Positions 22,774 to 34,103 of a stretch of DNA of 64,000 nucleotides are shown piece by piece; position 1 is the first letter of the stretch, and each line of letters begins with the position of its first letter. The notes beneath the pieces are model-generated. The model saw nothing but the letters and a program-made list of their open reading frames with translations, did not search any database and had not been told where the DNA came from. The stretch is from Verticillium longisporum (Eukaryota; Ascomycota; Sordariomycetes; Glomerellales; Plectosphaerellaceae), in assembly GCA_019188255.1 (NCBI GenBank), contig JAETXT010000001.1:2480001-2544000 (forward strand), in the 5' to 3' direction. The position numbers and the translations under genes are program-made.

Positions 22774-25681
22774 TCAGAACAGACCCCATCGGCCCCTTTC
22801 CTTCTCCTTCTCCTCCTTTTTCCCTCCCAGCTTCCTCTCTCGCTCACGGCCTTCCATCTGTCTCAAACTCTCCATCTTATCGAGGACGAGCTCGAGCAAT
22901 TCCTTGCGCTGAATCACTTCCAGGTGATGCTTGATCTTGGGATCTTCACGGGCGAATTGCTCGATTTGCTCGTCACTCAGGTGTCTTCCGAGTCGGAGAT
23001 CTAGCTCTCGAGGGAAGTTGTAGTAAAACTCGGACAGAAGCTCGACGTTGAGGAAGAGGACCGCCGTCGACGCAAGCTTTGTCGCTACAGCATCAAGGAA
23101 TACCTCAGGGCAGTAGTACTTGTTTTTCAAGTCGGCGCACTGTTTCGACTTGACTGCCATAAGACGCATCTTGATGATGTCTGCGCGATCCCGCAAGAAG
23201 GCAGCCTCCCGCCCTGTTGGATTTTCGTCAGCCATCATACGTTATGTGCCGATAGGAGCAAGTCAGACGTACCTTTAGCGAGCAGAGCTGCACTGAAGCC
23301 TCCTGCACCGCTACGCCCATCTCCTTCCACGACAATGTCTCCTTTCCGCGCCTTGTCCACGAAAGTCATGACCTCTTTGAGTTTCCTCCTACCGCCCACA
23401 GTGTTCTCAATCCCCTTGAGGGCTGTTTCGCAATCCTGCAGTTCAGTCTTCAGGACGACGCTTGCATGCTCTCTCCCTTTGCTCCATTCTCGCTCCTCAA
23501 TATCGATGTCGAACTTGAAGGGTTTGATGCTGTTCTCCACCTGGTCACTCGTGCTGTAGAAGCGCTCATTCAGAATGGTCGATGCGGCCTCGGAGATGGC
23601 TTGTCGCGCAAATGGGTGGCTGGCAAAGGACGACTTGCCAATGAGGCGATCTATCTGGGATTGAAGAGATGACGCCACAACCGTCGTGCCTAGACGGCCG
23701 ACACCCAGCTTGGTGAGCGCAGAGGTGGATGCATCAAGTTGACGGCGCCAGTATAGAGAGTTGGCATCTGCCTTGGGAAGGTCGGCTAGATTGTCCGGCT
23801 CAAGACGTGCGGGAGACAGATCCGAAATAGGCTTATTCCAGTAGCGAGCAGCCAGCAGGTCAAGAACCTTTTGGTCCAATTCGCGTTTGAGGACTTCGTG
23901 CATTTGTGTTCTGCCGAAACTTTCCGAGAACTGCTTGAAGGAATGCTTGAAAGCGTCGAGGCTCTCTGCCAAGTATGATTCGGCCGACAGAGGCCTGTCG
24001 TTGTACTGGACCTTAAATTCATACGTGGCTTCTTCCAGCTCCTGCCGGATGGCATCGCTGGTGGTTTGCAGGCTGGCAGACATGGTTTGCTCCAGAACAG
24101 TCATGAGTTTCTTCCTCAATGTCACAGTACCCACGCTCAGACCGCCGTCTTCCCCAAATTCTAGAGGATGAGAAGAGAAGAAAGCATTCTCGTTTTTGGA
24201 GATAGCTGATTGGAGGTTACTTGGGCCCGCACGAAACAGGCCGGTGGCCTGGGGAGCTTTCGATACGACGCCGACATATCCCAGGCGAAGGGGGTATTGC
24301 TTGTCCGTCAGTATCGCGGCGCCGCGGGAGGCTTCGACGAGATCCATCTTGGTAATGACACCAATGGTGCGCTCACCCCTTGGGTCTACCCGGCGACTGG
24401 CGCGAAGCGCGGTGGAGTTGGCCAGATCGACATCAGCAGCAGAAATGGCGAGGATGACATTCGGGGCTTGAATGTACTTGTCGCATAATTCTGATATCCT
24501 CTGCTTCAGCTCCAAAGGCTGATCATGGCCAACCACCTGAATGTAGCCGGGCAAGTCTATCAAGGAGAGATCTGGCACATGGGGGAGTAGACCGTGAGAT
24601 GGATGGGATCGTCGGAGACGCATTGTGAGTCGGGGACAGCTAGATTGAGCTCTGTCAATGTCCTTTGAATGGACGAAAAGTCCGTGATGCGTCGAAGACC
24701 AAGGTCGGGAAATTCGCCATACTCGGCAGCAGAATCCGGAGTGTTGACAAGGGTGAGTTCTATTGGCCTCCGAGTGACCATATTAGAGCCTTTTGGTAGG
24801 AATTCGTGTCCAACGAGAGCTTCGAGGACTGAACTCTTGCCAGAGGACTGTGATCCGATGACGACAATGGAGGGCAGGGTCAGTGTGCTCGACTGCCCGA
24901 CCTTTTGTAGCATGTTCCGGATTTCAATCATCTTCTTCGTCAGGAGCATCATCTGGTCATCCTTGGCGGCCTCGCCAGGGTCTCGCGGGTCTTCTTCATC
25001 GTTCTTGTCGTAGCCATAAGCAGCTGCGGAGGCTCCGACGGCAACGGCAGCTCCGGCTTTGCTCTTGTGTGGCGGTTCTCCTCCTGGTCCACCAGAATTG
25101 CCGCCGTCTTGTCCCGTGCCTATATCTTCGTGGATTCGGAGGACTTTTTGTAGCCACTGCGGAGTCTCAAATTGATCCTTCGTGTTCTCCCAACCGCGCT
25201 TGGTTTGGTCGACGATATCTTTTGCGCTTCCAAATAAGCTGGTTGCTGTTTCAGATACACCGTCGGCTGTCCTGGTAGCCAAGTCCCACGCATTGTTGCT
25301 TAGTTCTGCCAGGTAGCAAGCATTAGCGAAAGAAACAATTCAAGTGACAGCTGCGACGACGAGCGTATGCAGGGTATACGTACGCGTAGCCTGATATTGG
25401 ACCCATGCGAATGTACCGATGGCGAGGCCACCAAACATGGCAGGGATGCGGGCAAACTTGACGACGAGCTTGGGGAGGAAGCGGGCGAAGGAGGCATTGC
25501 GAACAATTACGGCGTTGTGAAAAGCGTTGCCTGAGAACCACATGCGCCGGCGTGTCGCTCGGACGGCGGCATCGGCGCGAAGCAACCCACCCGCTGGGAG
25601 GCGATGGTATTGTCGAACCGTCTGTATGGCGGCGCGTCGCGTCAAAGGCGACAGCCCCGTGGCAAGGAGCCGTCCGCTCAT
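22774..25681 (-). CDS. MGM1: Mitochondrial inner-membrane dynamin GTPase MGM1 (OPA1 type); frame broken once at 24581-24585
   Basis: Exons are 25681-25384, 25305-23273 and 23213-22774. The N-terminus is Arg-rich and non-acidic (mitochondrial presequence), followed by a membrane anchor near residues 78-97. A second Ala/Gly segment AGAAVAVGASAAAYGY near 180-197 fits the rhomboid (Pcp1) cleavage region. GTPase motifs: G1 GSQSSGKSS (~248), G2 Thr in NMVTRRP, G3 DLPG, G4 TKMD. The C-terminal GED-like region ends in a basic Lys/Glu tail. It drives inner-membrane fusion and cristae maintenance. The frame shifts within YSPHVPDLSLIDLPG, just before G3, at a run of five G on the plus strand. Six would restore the family reading and 924 codons exactly. 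An upstream in-frame ATG at 25702 would add seven residues. Confidence 0.93.
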
Positions 25682-26600
25682 GCTGCCGGTAGAGCGTTGC
25701 ACGTCGTGTGTGTTTGTGGCATGCAGGAGGCTGAGGATCCAGGAGGGTGGAAAAAGCGGCCAAAGTGGTGACTGTTAACAATGTTGTCTGTGGCGTCGTT
25801 GCTGGTGTCGGCAGAGGGGAAAATGTCGTCGGTGGTCGGATCATGCAAATAAGACAGGCCCTGCACGTACGAGGCTCGTCATTGCTGTACATGGTACTCC
25901 AGGATCGTGGCGGTGGACCTGGCATCAGGCACGTTCCCACTTGCCATAAGGTACCGAATGCACTTAACCCACCATAATAGTGGGGTTGGCTGCCTTGTCA
26001 CTGGCGTGGCGCCACTCCGCTCGACCTCGGATTATTGGACAGGGCAGCTTCACAGCTTGGGCATCTTCTGACGCAGTACGAGGCCAGGCCGTCTTGCAGG
26101 CATGCAAGACGGCCCGTTGGTTGCACCAACTACTCCATATCGCCGCCGCCCTTCAACGTGGGTGATAGGCATAGTCGTTGAAAGCGTAGCACGCATTGAC
26201 TCATCCTGTTCAACCTCTCCAAGCATCAGACCCAGTTCCCTAAGGCGCCTTGCACATGGTCCTGTATCTGTCTTGTCTCGATTCTTTTCCCACCAGGACC
26301 GGGAGCACTCTAGACCGCCGACCACAGAGGACCCAGCTCGTTAATATTGTTGCCACTGTGCCACGCTCCGTTCCTATGCTACTTGATTGCGCCATTCGCA
26401 CAGGATTGACGACGAGTGTTGTCATATGACACGCGACGAACTCCCTTCACAACACAACACGTATTCTGAAGCTATTTCCCATTTTGCACGTTGCTAAACC
26501 CAAACCTACGACTTGCGCAGTAGTGTGCTCAGACTGTCATCCCAACTCGACGGTGCCTCGGATCGGATCAGCAGAGCACCACCCCCTTCCCTTTCCCGCG
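25682..26600. other. Divergent promoter region of MGM1 and DUG3
   Basis: 919 bp. Contains the perfect inverted repeat at 26087-26114, listed separately. No supported open frame was found. Confidence 0.55.
26087..26114. repeat. Perfect 11-bp inverted repeat with 6-nt loop
   Basis: GGCCGTCTTGC (26087-26097) and GCAAGACGGCC (26104-26114) are exact reverse complements around AGGCAT. It lies roughly midway between the MGM1 and DUG3 starts. It could be a hairpin or a dimeric factor site. Confidence 0.85.
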
Positions 26601-28180
26601 ATGTGCCGGTTCTTGGTAAGACGCAGAGTTCTGTCCGGCGACCGCTCAATGAGAGACTCTGGCTGACAGGGCCCACTCAGATGTATCGCGGCAGCGACGA
26701 GATCCTCCTCTCAAAGTTGATCCTCGATCCAACCCACTCGATCCTGAAACAGTCATTCGACTCCCGTCTACGACTGGTAGGACTGACTATCACCTCCCTG
26801 AATTTGCTCACAGTTTCTGACCGCGCTATCGCAACAGGATACCCGACGCGGACAGAACAATGCCGATGGCTTTGGCATTGGCTGGTACACCGATCCCAAG
26901 CTCGGCCAGGCCCCGTGCCTCTTCACTTCGACGATACCTGCCTGGAACTGCACCAACCTCCAACGGATCGCCTCGAAGACAGCTTCGCGCCTTGTCTTTG
27001 CCCATGTACGCGCTACCACCGAGGGTTCGCTCAGCGAGGACAACTGCCACCCGTTCTGCCATGGCAGCCTGATGTGGATGCACAACGGTGGCCTCGGCGG
27101 CTGGAAGCATATCAAGAGAAGGCTCGCAGAAAGACTAGCAGACAAATGGTACTTGGGTGTTTGCGGAGGAACCGACAGCGAGTGGGCATTTGCACTGTTC
27201 CTCGACACACTCCAGAGGATGGGTCACGACCCGAGCTCGCAACCGCATGGCGGTTTTGGGCCGACCGTCTTGAGAAAAGCCATGTTGAAGACGATTGCGC
27301 TGATCAACGAGCTGATCGACCAGATCCCGGACAGTGTCATTCAGGCTGAGAACGTCGACACCCGGAGCCTCCTCAACTTCGCCGTCAGCGATGGTCACAG
27401 CATCATATGCACTCGGTATATCAGCAGCGCCACGGACGAAGCTGCCAGCTTGTACTATTCCTCTGGGACCGAGTGGGAGAAACGCACAAGCTCCCCAGAT
27501 GACAGGAACTATCAAATGGAACGTCGAGACAAAGGCGCCGACATTGTCTTGGTTGCCAGCGAGCCCTTGACCTTCGAAAGGGGTATTTGACCCTCTCCAT
27601 TCCGTTGGGTCTGCTTACTGACGCGGCATTTCCAGAGAACTGGGTGAATGTGCCGACCAACTCGGTGCTCACCATACATAACCAGACAGTGATGGTGCAT
27701 CCCATTGTCGACGAATATTTTGACCGGAGTCCCTACCACGTCCGCTCCAGCGCGTTCGTCCAAGCTAGGGGTCTGACCGCCAACGAAAAAGCCTCGGCAC
27801 ACCTGAGCCCTTCTGTCTCTGCCCTGGTGCCGAGCCCCGAAGCACAGAGGAAGGCGATGCTAGGCCCTGCGGTTCCTCTAGGCGTTACTCGGAAGAGCGA
27901 CCCCGTCAGTGCTTCAGGCAAGACCAGGCCTGCGAGTGGCCTTCACGAAGCATCTACACCGAGCGACGCGCGGTCCATCTTGACGTTGTCCAGCAGCCAA
28001 AGTACCACATCACGTCCACAAGTGCAGGGTAATATCAAGGTGAAACGGAAGACGTTGGACGTCTCTGAGCAAGCTCCAACAGAAGTGGACAGTGACCCCG
28101 ATACAGCAGAACAGCCGGGTCAGGGGATCGGGCATCCCAATAAGCTGTCAAGGTTCTTTCCAGAACTGACGATGAACTAG
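26601..28180 (+). CDS. DUG3: Class II glutamine amidotransferase, Dug3-like (glutathione degradation)
   Basis: Exons are 26601-26615, 26681-26776, 26838-27582 and 27636-28180, giving 466 residues. The first exon is only 15 nt (MCRFL) and carries the catalytic N-terminal nucleophile Cys2, followed after splicing by MYRGSDEILLSKLI. Class II amidotransferase signatures follow: NADGFGIGWYTD, FAHVRATTEGSLSEDNCHPF and MHNGG. The C-terminal ~130 residues are Ser/Pro-rich and probably disordered. In yeast, Dug3 with Dug2 degrades glutathione by the gamma-glutamyltranspeptidase-independent route (family knowledge). Each intron has GT-AG ends, and the joined frame is open throughout. Confidence 0.9.
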
Positions 28181-29082
28181 TGCGTTGGTCTTCGGTGCTT
28201 GGGTTTTGGGGGCTTGAAAATGCCAAGTGTCTAGTGGCGGGTTTACTTGCTACAGAGGTGACTTGATCCTGCAGTGAACTGTGATGGTTCGCCTGGATAC
28301 CTACTTCAGCGTTGTGATACACGTATGTTATCACCTATTTGGTGTGACCGTTCATCCGAATGGCTTCCGCCGGGGTCCTTGCCACCGCGCCCATGGCACA
28401 CTGTTACTCTTCCTTACTTCATGGTTGACCAGCGTCCCAGGTCCGTGGAAGTGGGGGCTCGAGGCTGTTGGAGGACTCCAGCCTGAGTCCTCACAGCATG
28501 TGACAGGTGGCCGAACCTAATGGAATGGACTTAATTTGACTGCGTTGCGCAAAGACCGAGCTTCACCACGCCTGCCTTGTCCTCAGGGATGATTGTCTCC
28601 CAGCCAACTTCTACGTCTCCCGGCCAAATTCTACGCGATAGCCTCGCTCCATGATATAAATAGATCTTGCCGAAATCTAAGTCGTATTGACGGTAGTTGA
28701 CCCGCTCATGAGGGGCTACCGGAGTCGCTATAATAAGGTACGTAATCGTTGTGCTTGCAGCTCGAGCTGAGTGTGACCAGCAGCGGTCCCAATCTGCTGC
28801 TGCAGCACGTTGCTCACCATGGTATACTGTTCTCGCGTTCTCTCGCCGTGCAGCCGACGACCATTATCAGATCCTCGGATCTCTATAAGACTGATCCTCT
28901 CGCATCCATCATGTTCTGCCAACCCCACGCGATGAAAAGTGCGACTTGTGCTGAGTGGATTTCCAGCCAGCATTGATAGTTGAGGGCAGGCTGGGTGTGA
29001 GAACTGCAACCCCAATGACAGTCCTGTGCGAGACGTCGACGGACCAATTCACCACACTGATTTGTTGATGGAGGCCTGCTCC
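28181..29082. other. Intergenic, convergent region
   Basis: Contains an imperfect 20-bp tandem duplication at 28595-28634. No gene was found. Confidence 0.5.
28595..28634. repeat. Imperfect 20-bp tandem duplication
   Basis: Two copies of a unit starting GTCTCCC(A/G)GCCAA lie back to back at 28595-28614 and 28615-28634, matching at 18 of 20 positions. Confidence 0.8.
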
Positions 29083-29784
29083 TCAGGCGCCCGCTGCCGC
29101 CTGATGTGCCTCGTATGGAGCGTCAGCCTCTGAGACGATGCTCGGATCAACGTGGTAGAGCTTGGCCGGGTGCTGCTTCAGATCGAGCTGCTCCTTCATG
29201 GTGGGCTGGTCGTCCAGCGTGCCGGCGCAAGACTCGTCGACCAGAGTCGCACTACTGGCTCTGCTGCGCGTGGTCACGCTGTCCTCGCCGCGAATGTCTC
29301 TGACGATGGTCACATCCCAGAACTTGACGTCGAGGAGGTAGTCCATCCGCTTGTGCAGGCGCGTCAGGTCGTCGTCGGGCCCGTACTTGAGCGCCCACAT
29401 GATTCTGCCGTATTCCTCGGCGAACTCGACCACCCACTGTATCTCCTCGACCTGTTCGGTTCGCGACTTCTCCACGCGGCGGTCCACCCAGTCCTCCCTG
29501 AACCGGTAGCTGTCGAGGAACAGGTTCTTCTGTTGGTCGGGCAGGTCGTCGTCCTGAAGAATGGCCCGCTCGTCGTCCTCGGCCCTCTCGGCGCGCCGGC
29601 GCTCGTTCGTGTCCCAGTGCCGCGTGTGACATTCCTCGCAACGCCACTTGTAGTGTATGTGGGCCATGACCTCCTGCTCGGAGGGCGCGCAGATGACGGA
29701 GCTGCAGTCGCTGGTGCAGTGTATCTTCCACAGCTGCTTGTGGTCGCAGCCTCCGTAGGAAAGAAATGCCAGGCAGCACGGCAT
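29083..29784 (-). CDS. Small Cys-containing protein of unknown function
   Basis: Single exon, 233 residues from the ATG at 29784 (MPCCLAFLSYGGC). The N-terminal ~65 residues hold eight Cys and several His, including a CEECHTRHW cluster, so a zinc-binding fold is plausible. The middle is strongly charged and helical (ERRRAERAEDDERAILQDDD, then WVVEFAEEYGRIMWALKYG). The C-terminus is Ser/Ala-rich. I do not recognise a named domain. The coding case rests on the long open frame with a well-structured helical composition. An ATG 22 codons upstream is possible, but the added residues look like leader. Confidence 0.62.
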   Translation of the reverse strand: MPCCLAFLSYGGCDHKQLWKIHCTSDCSSVICAPSEQEVMAHIHYKWRCEECHTRHWDTNERRRAERAEDDERAILQDDDLPDQQKNLFLDSYRFREDWVDRRVEKSRTEQVEEIQWVVEFAEEYGRIMWALKYGPDDDLTRLHKRMDYLLDVKFWDVTIVRDIRGEDSVTTRSRASSATLVDESCAGTLDDQPTMKEQLDLKQHPAKLYHVDPSIVSEADAPYEAHQAAAGA

Positions 29785-31205
29785 CCTGACCCAGACAGCC
29801 GCAAAAGAAGCGCGTGATGGACCTTGGCGAACCGCAGAGTACCGGAGCACGTCTTTGAGAGCCTCGCAGGGAGTGCGGGAGTGGGAAAGAGGGTGGTGCG
29901 TCCTAGGCGGGAGTGATTTCTGACATCAAATATACCAAGGGCCGTATTGGATAGAAGGAAAGAGCGATGCAGTGCCTGACATCGATCACACCCATCCTAC
30001 TGCGATGGGCTGGAAATTGGTACACCATAAAATCCCACTTCACTGCTTTTGTGAAGTACTCGTATTGTGGAAGTTTCAGGACGTCAGGTGCCAGCATTGG
30101 GTATTTGTTTGTTGAAGGCGGAGGGACACTTCACGCTGGCGAGGGAAGTGCAGGCATGAAAGCGCTAGAGTGAGTGTTCAATGCTGCATATATACTTTAC
30201 ACCAAGATACGTCAACGCAGGTAAGCTATCGTGGGGAGCATGCTGTGGCGGTGGCTGCGTATTATAGCGCCATGTAACGATGCCAACCTCCTCCCTGGCT
30301 TCGAGAGATCATCGTCGTTTTCGTATATGCTCACCGGGTGTTCCCAGTCGGGACTGATAGAAGAACAACACGACAAATGGGTTTGCCGTCTTCCGAGGAA
30401 GACGCCCTCTAGAGAAGGACGCCACGGGCGTAAGGACGGATAGACAGCAGCTTTTCATTTGTTGGCGCCATTTGACTTCATCGACGCAGAATGGTGTGGC
30501 AACCCAGCACACGCCAACCGCATCACATTCGGCTGTGGCCATCGCCAGAGGCAAAAGAGCGCAGGCCCATCGCATGGATTCAGTCGGATGAAGGCTATGT
30601 CCTGGAAGTACAGGCAGGGCGTGCAGAAGGGCCGATGAATCGAACTTTGCTAGTCCGCCGGGTTCAGGACTCAGCAGTTCAGACGGCGACGTTACTTGCA
30701 ACATCTGGCGCATAGCCAGCAGCATGTGCGCCCGCCCCAGTCGAGGGCAGCGTGATGTCCGCCACATGCTGACATTCATCGTCAGGGAGAAGGTGATTGC
30801 TCACAAGAAATAAGTCTAATGTCAACATCATGCCACTTTCTACGGCCGCCGATCAAGGAACATGATCTTCAGGCTATCGCTCGAGGCCTAGAAAGACAAC
30901 GCTGCGGCCAGCGCTTTCTGCCAACCGCCACGTCGTCAACGACTCGAATGAACAACACAGGGTTGGATCAACGAGGCTACCCGTACACCGACAAAAGCAC
31001 CCGTCAACCCTATAGACTATACCTCTGAAGGGAATTTCTCGCGATGCGGCGAGTGGGTGAGCAGCGCAGTGGTATATGACTTGAGCTGACTGCATGTCCA
31101 TTCAACGGTGATGTATGTAGATAGGAGAAGATCGGAGTAGTACTACGGTCCGCCGTCCACAACTTGAAGGCCGGTTTCTCAAGCTCTAAAGTAAGGGTAT
31201 CCACG
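29785..31205. other. Intergenic, 1.4 kb
   Basis: Upstream of the Cys-containing gene and downstream of the cystinosin-like gene. A 156-codon frame on the minus strand (30309-30779) has no family resemblance. Nothing else was seen. Confidence 0.45.
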
Positions 31206-32156
31206 CTAGTCCAGCCTCTGGTGTTCCTCGTCGCCCTGCAGCAGGGCAGATCCTTCTGCCGACTTGCTGGCTGGCACACGATAGAGCACATAATGCTGGG
31301 TCATGAAGATCAGGTCGTAGATCATGGACACGTTGCCGAGGGCAAACTTGACGGGGTTGCCCGTGATGCCAGACCAGTCGCGCTGCAGGTACGAGTCGAT
31401 GCCCTGCTGAGAGCAGGACAGGAGGCCGCCGACAAAGTCCAGGAGGATCTGCAGGATGGACCAGCCCTTGGTCGACTTGTTCCTGTAGTTGGTGACGACC
31501 TGGGGCGTGTACTTGATGAGAGTGACGACGAGCTTGACGTAGGACACGGCATAGACAACGTCGAGCGCACACCAGGCGTACTGCGGGTCGCCGGGCTGGG
31601 CGGAGGCGACGATGAGCCAGACGGACGCGACGCCGACAATGCAGCCAAAGGCGATGCCGAGGATGAAGCGGCTGGGGCGGTTGCCTGGGCTGGGGGTAAA
31701 GCCCCAAACCTTGGGCCAGTACTGGCTCGTCGTGATGACGGACAGGAGGAAGCCGTGCGCCGCAAAGGTTATGTCGTTGAAGGCGACGGTCGGGTGTAGG
31801 CCATGGTTTCGTGCCGCGTACTGCTGACGGACGACGGGCGAATAGAAGAGCGCCGCGTTGGAAACAAAGTAGGCGAGGAAACCTGTCGTTCAGAGGAGTC
31901 CGTCAGCCAAGGTTCGTCACGGCGCGTGCCCCGAGGCCGCGCGAACAGTCCTCAAGAACAAGACACACAAGACAGGCGCGAGGTGAGGTGCGTGCATACC
32001 CAGGCAGTTGATCAGCGGGAAATCAACCGTCGTTCCAGCAGTGGTTTTCCTGCGATAGTTCAGGATGGACTGCGGATAGAACGATGCCGACCAGCAGAGG
32101 AAGTAGACCCAGCCGAACAGCTGGGAGACGACGACGAGGAAGCCGTCTCCAACCAT
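31206..32156 (-). CDS. Cystinosin-like PQ-loop transporter (lysosomal/vacuolar cystine exporter)
   Basis: Exons are 32156-32000 and 31882-31206, giving 277 residues. Seven hydrophobic helices are predicted. Both PQ-loop motifs are present: ASFYPQSILNYRRKTTAGT early in the protein, and IKYTPQVVTNYRNKSTKGW in the second half. The paired, inverted PQ loops with NYR-K-T/S-GW context are those of cystinosin and yeast Ers1. The family exports cystine from the lysosome or vacuole by proton symport. The FPLINCLG segment at the splice junction continues into FLAYFVSN, a characteristic third helix. A C-terminal tail after the last helix carries no clear sorting motif. Strictly, only the PQ-loop family is certain; cystine specificity is by similarity. 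Confidence 0.88.
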
Positions 32157-32543
32157 GGCTGCGGCGTTGGACCAAAATGCGGCGTGATGCAGGGACCGGC
32201 GCCAAGGAGGGGAGGCAGTGTAAGGGGAGCGGTTCTGGAGCCCAAGTTGTGCTTCTGCGAGCGCCGATCAAAGCGGGGAGCCGATTGGTAGTACGTGTTG
32301 CTTTGACGTGTTTGAAGGCTGGAGATGATTACTTAAAGAGGACAGTTTGGAGGTCGAAGCCGCTCCGCTTTCCCCGCCTACCTACCTACCTAGGCAGGCT
32401 AGGGACCTAGGTACTTGGTGCCTACCAGGTGCCTACCAGGTGCCTAGATACCTCCTACCCAAGCTTGCCAAGGTTACCTAAGGAAGGACCCTCTCGAGAC
32501 TCATGATACCACCCCAGGATGGTATCACATGGCCCAAAGCTCC
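32157..32543. other. Intergenic with ACCTAGGT-type repeats
   Basis: 387 bp upstream of the cystinosin-like gene. Largely occupied by the repeat cluster at 32377-32460. Confidence 0.6.
32377..32460. repeat. CCTAGGTAC-type palindromic cluster with 11-bp tandem
   Basis: CTACCTACCTACCTAGG and GGGACCTAGGTAC are followed by GGTGCCTACCA repeated at 32417-32427 and 32428-32438, then a partial third copy. Confidence 0.8.
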
Positions 32544-33116
32544 TCACGCCAAGCACCCGTGTGTGTCGTGGCTCTCCATGACACGACGAAGCCACTGAAC
32601 ATAGTCCTCAAACCCCGTCGTGCTGCCGTAGATCCTCACGCGCCCGACGCCCCGGACGCCCTCAAACAACGTGAGCACGCCGTGATCCGCGCCGAGGAAG
32701 GCAGCCTGCCACACCTCGAGCGTCAGCTCGTCGACGCCCGCAAACGCCCGCGCCAGAGCCTCCCTGTCGTAGGCCGCGTCGCAGTCGAGCCGCACGCGCA
32801 TGTGGTACCGCCGTATGCGCGCCGCCGCCGCCGCCTCCCTGACCGGCGGATACCCCACGCGGAGCCGGGGGAACGACGTGAGCATCGTCTGGTGCGCGAG
32901 AAAGGTGTTCTCCCCGTACAGCATGCCGACCGCCTCGGCGTGCGTCTGACGGCAGGCCGCCAGGATGGCCGTGTGCAGCAGCCGCGACGAGTGCGCGCCG
33001 AGGAGGTTGCGCGTCAGGGGCGGGTGCACGAGGAGGTGCCTGTAGATTTCCAATCGCATCTCGAGCGGGAGCCGGTGGAGAAACGGGCACGGCGACTCTG
33101 CTGTGCGACACGACAT
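32544..33116 (-). CDS. F-box-like hypothetical protein
   Basis: Single exon, 190 residues from the ATG at 33116. The N-terminus has CPFLHRLPLEMRLEIYRHLL, the LPxExRxxIYxxLL pattern that marks the many F-box-like proteins of filamentous fungi. It is followed by AACRQTHAEAVGMLYGENTF, the usual second helix of that group. The rest (Arg/Ala-rich beta and helical segments) is variable. Family members are thought to be SCF adaptors, but most have no known target. No substrate-binding repeats (WD40, LRR) are present. The upstream in-frame ATG at 33182 adds a low-complexity extension and is less likely. Confidence 0.7.
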   Translation of the reverse strand: MSCRTAESPCPFLHRLPLEMRLEIYRHLLVHPPLTRNLLGAHSSRLLHTAILAACRQTHAEAVGMLYGENTFLAHQTMLTSFPRLRVGYPPVREAAAAARIRRYHMRVRLDCDAAYDREALARAFAGVDELTLEVWQAAFLGADHGVLTLFEGVRGVGRVRIYGSTTGFEDYVQWLRRVMESHDTHGCLA

Positions 33117-34103
33117 GCTGCTGTGAGATGTATGCCCGGCTCGGTGGTTGCCCGGCTCGGTGGTTGCAGTGTCTTGGCGCACAGGAGAGATACAACACGA
33201 ACACTCAAGTCGTCTTCAAGCTGTGTTGTTTTAAGGTTTGGTCCTTCCATCCCAGCCAGGCCGGCTTATCACAGTCGTTCCATCGTCTGAGATGTCGTCG
33301 ATTAGCACGCAAGACCCCCGCGCGGCATGGGCGCAAGTCAGACACGGGGTGAGGTCATGAGCCGATCTAAGCCTGATCCGTATCGGGGACTGGCAACAAC
33401 CTCTGACGAACCAGCTTCGCCAGCTCCTGGGTTCTGTCGGCTCCATTGCCGCCAGCGCATGCGAAAACGGGGGAGGCCATGTTGTGTGTTGAACTGGGAA
33501 GGGCAACAATGAATAGTTGGTGGTCAGAGTCGTAAGAATCGTTTCTTTAGCCAATTGCCCAATTGCAACACCGGCTAGGCTATCTAATATGTCTCTCCGG
33601 GGACAGCATGCACCCAGGACAAGCGCCCCGGTCCCAAGGAGCAGCCCCTATGTGAAGTCTATCACTTCTTTCGCCGGCATGGCCCGCCTGCCCATGTCGT
33701 GGTGCGTTGTTCTATAGGAAACGCAGTCTTGCAAAGGAACGGCTGGCCGCGGCGCAGACTCATGTCGACCCCTCCCGTCAAGTGGAACAACGGCGACAAG
33801 AAAGAAATAAACAAGTAAGAAACCCCACGAGAATTCGCATATGCTGCCGTAACGCCTGCAAAGAAACCAAAAACGACGGCGACCCTTTGGGAGGGGGTGG
33901 CAGCAGCCATGAATTCCCCGATCAATGCCCGTCGAGTCCCCGTCAACCCATCTTTATCCGCCCAGTCCACCGTCTCCTCGACAGACAACCTGCTCAACTA
34001 CATGCCATGAATGCTGTACCGCGCGATACTACGCCATGCAAATACGACTGGAAAAGAATGCGCACTGCGAAGCTTCATGGGGGGCAAGCCTTGATACTAC
34101 CGC
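33117..34103. other. Intergenic
   Basis: Upstream of the F-box-like gene and downstream of AGC1. No supported gene. Confidence 0.5.
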
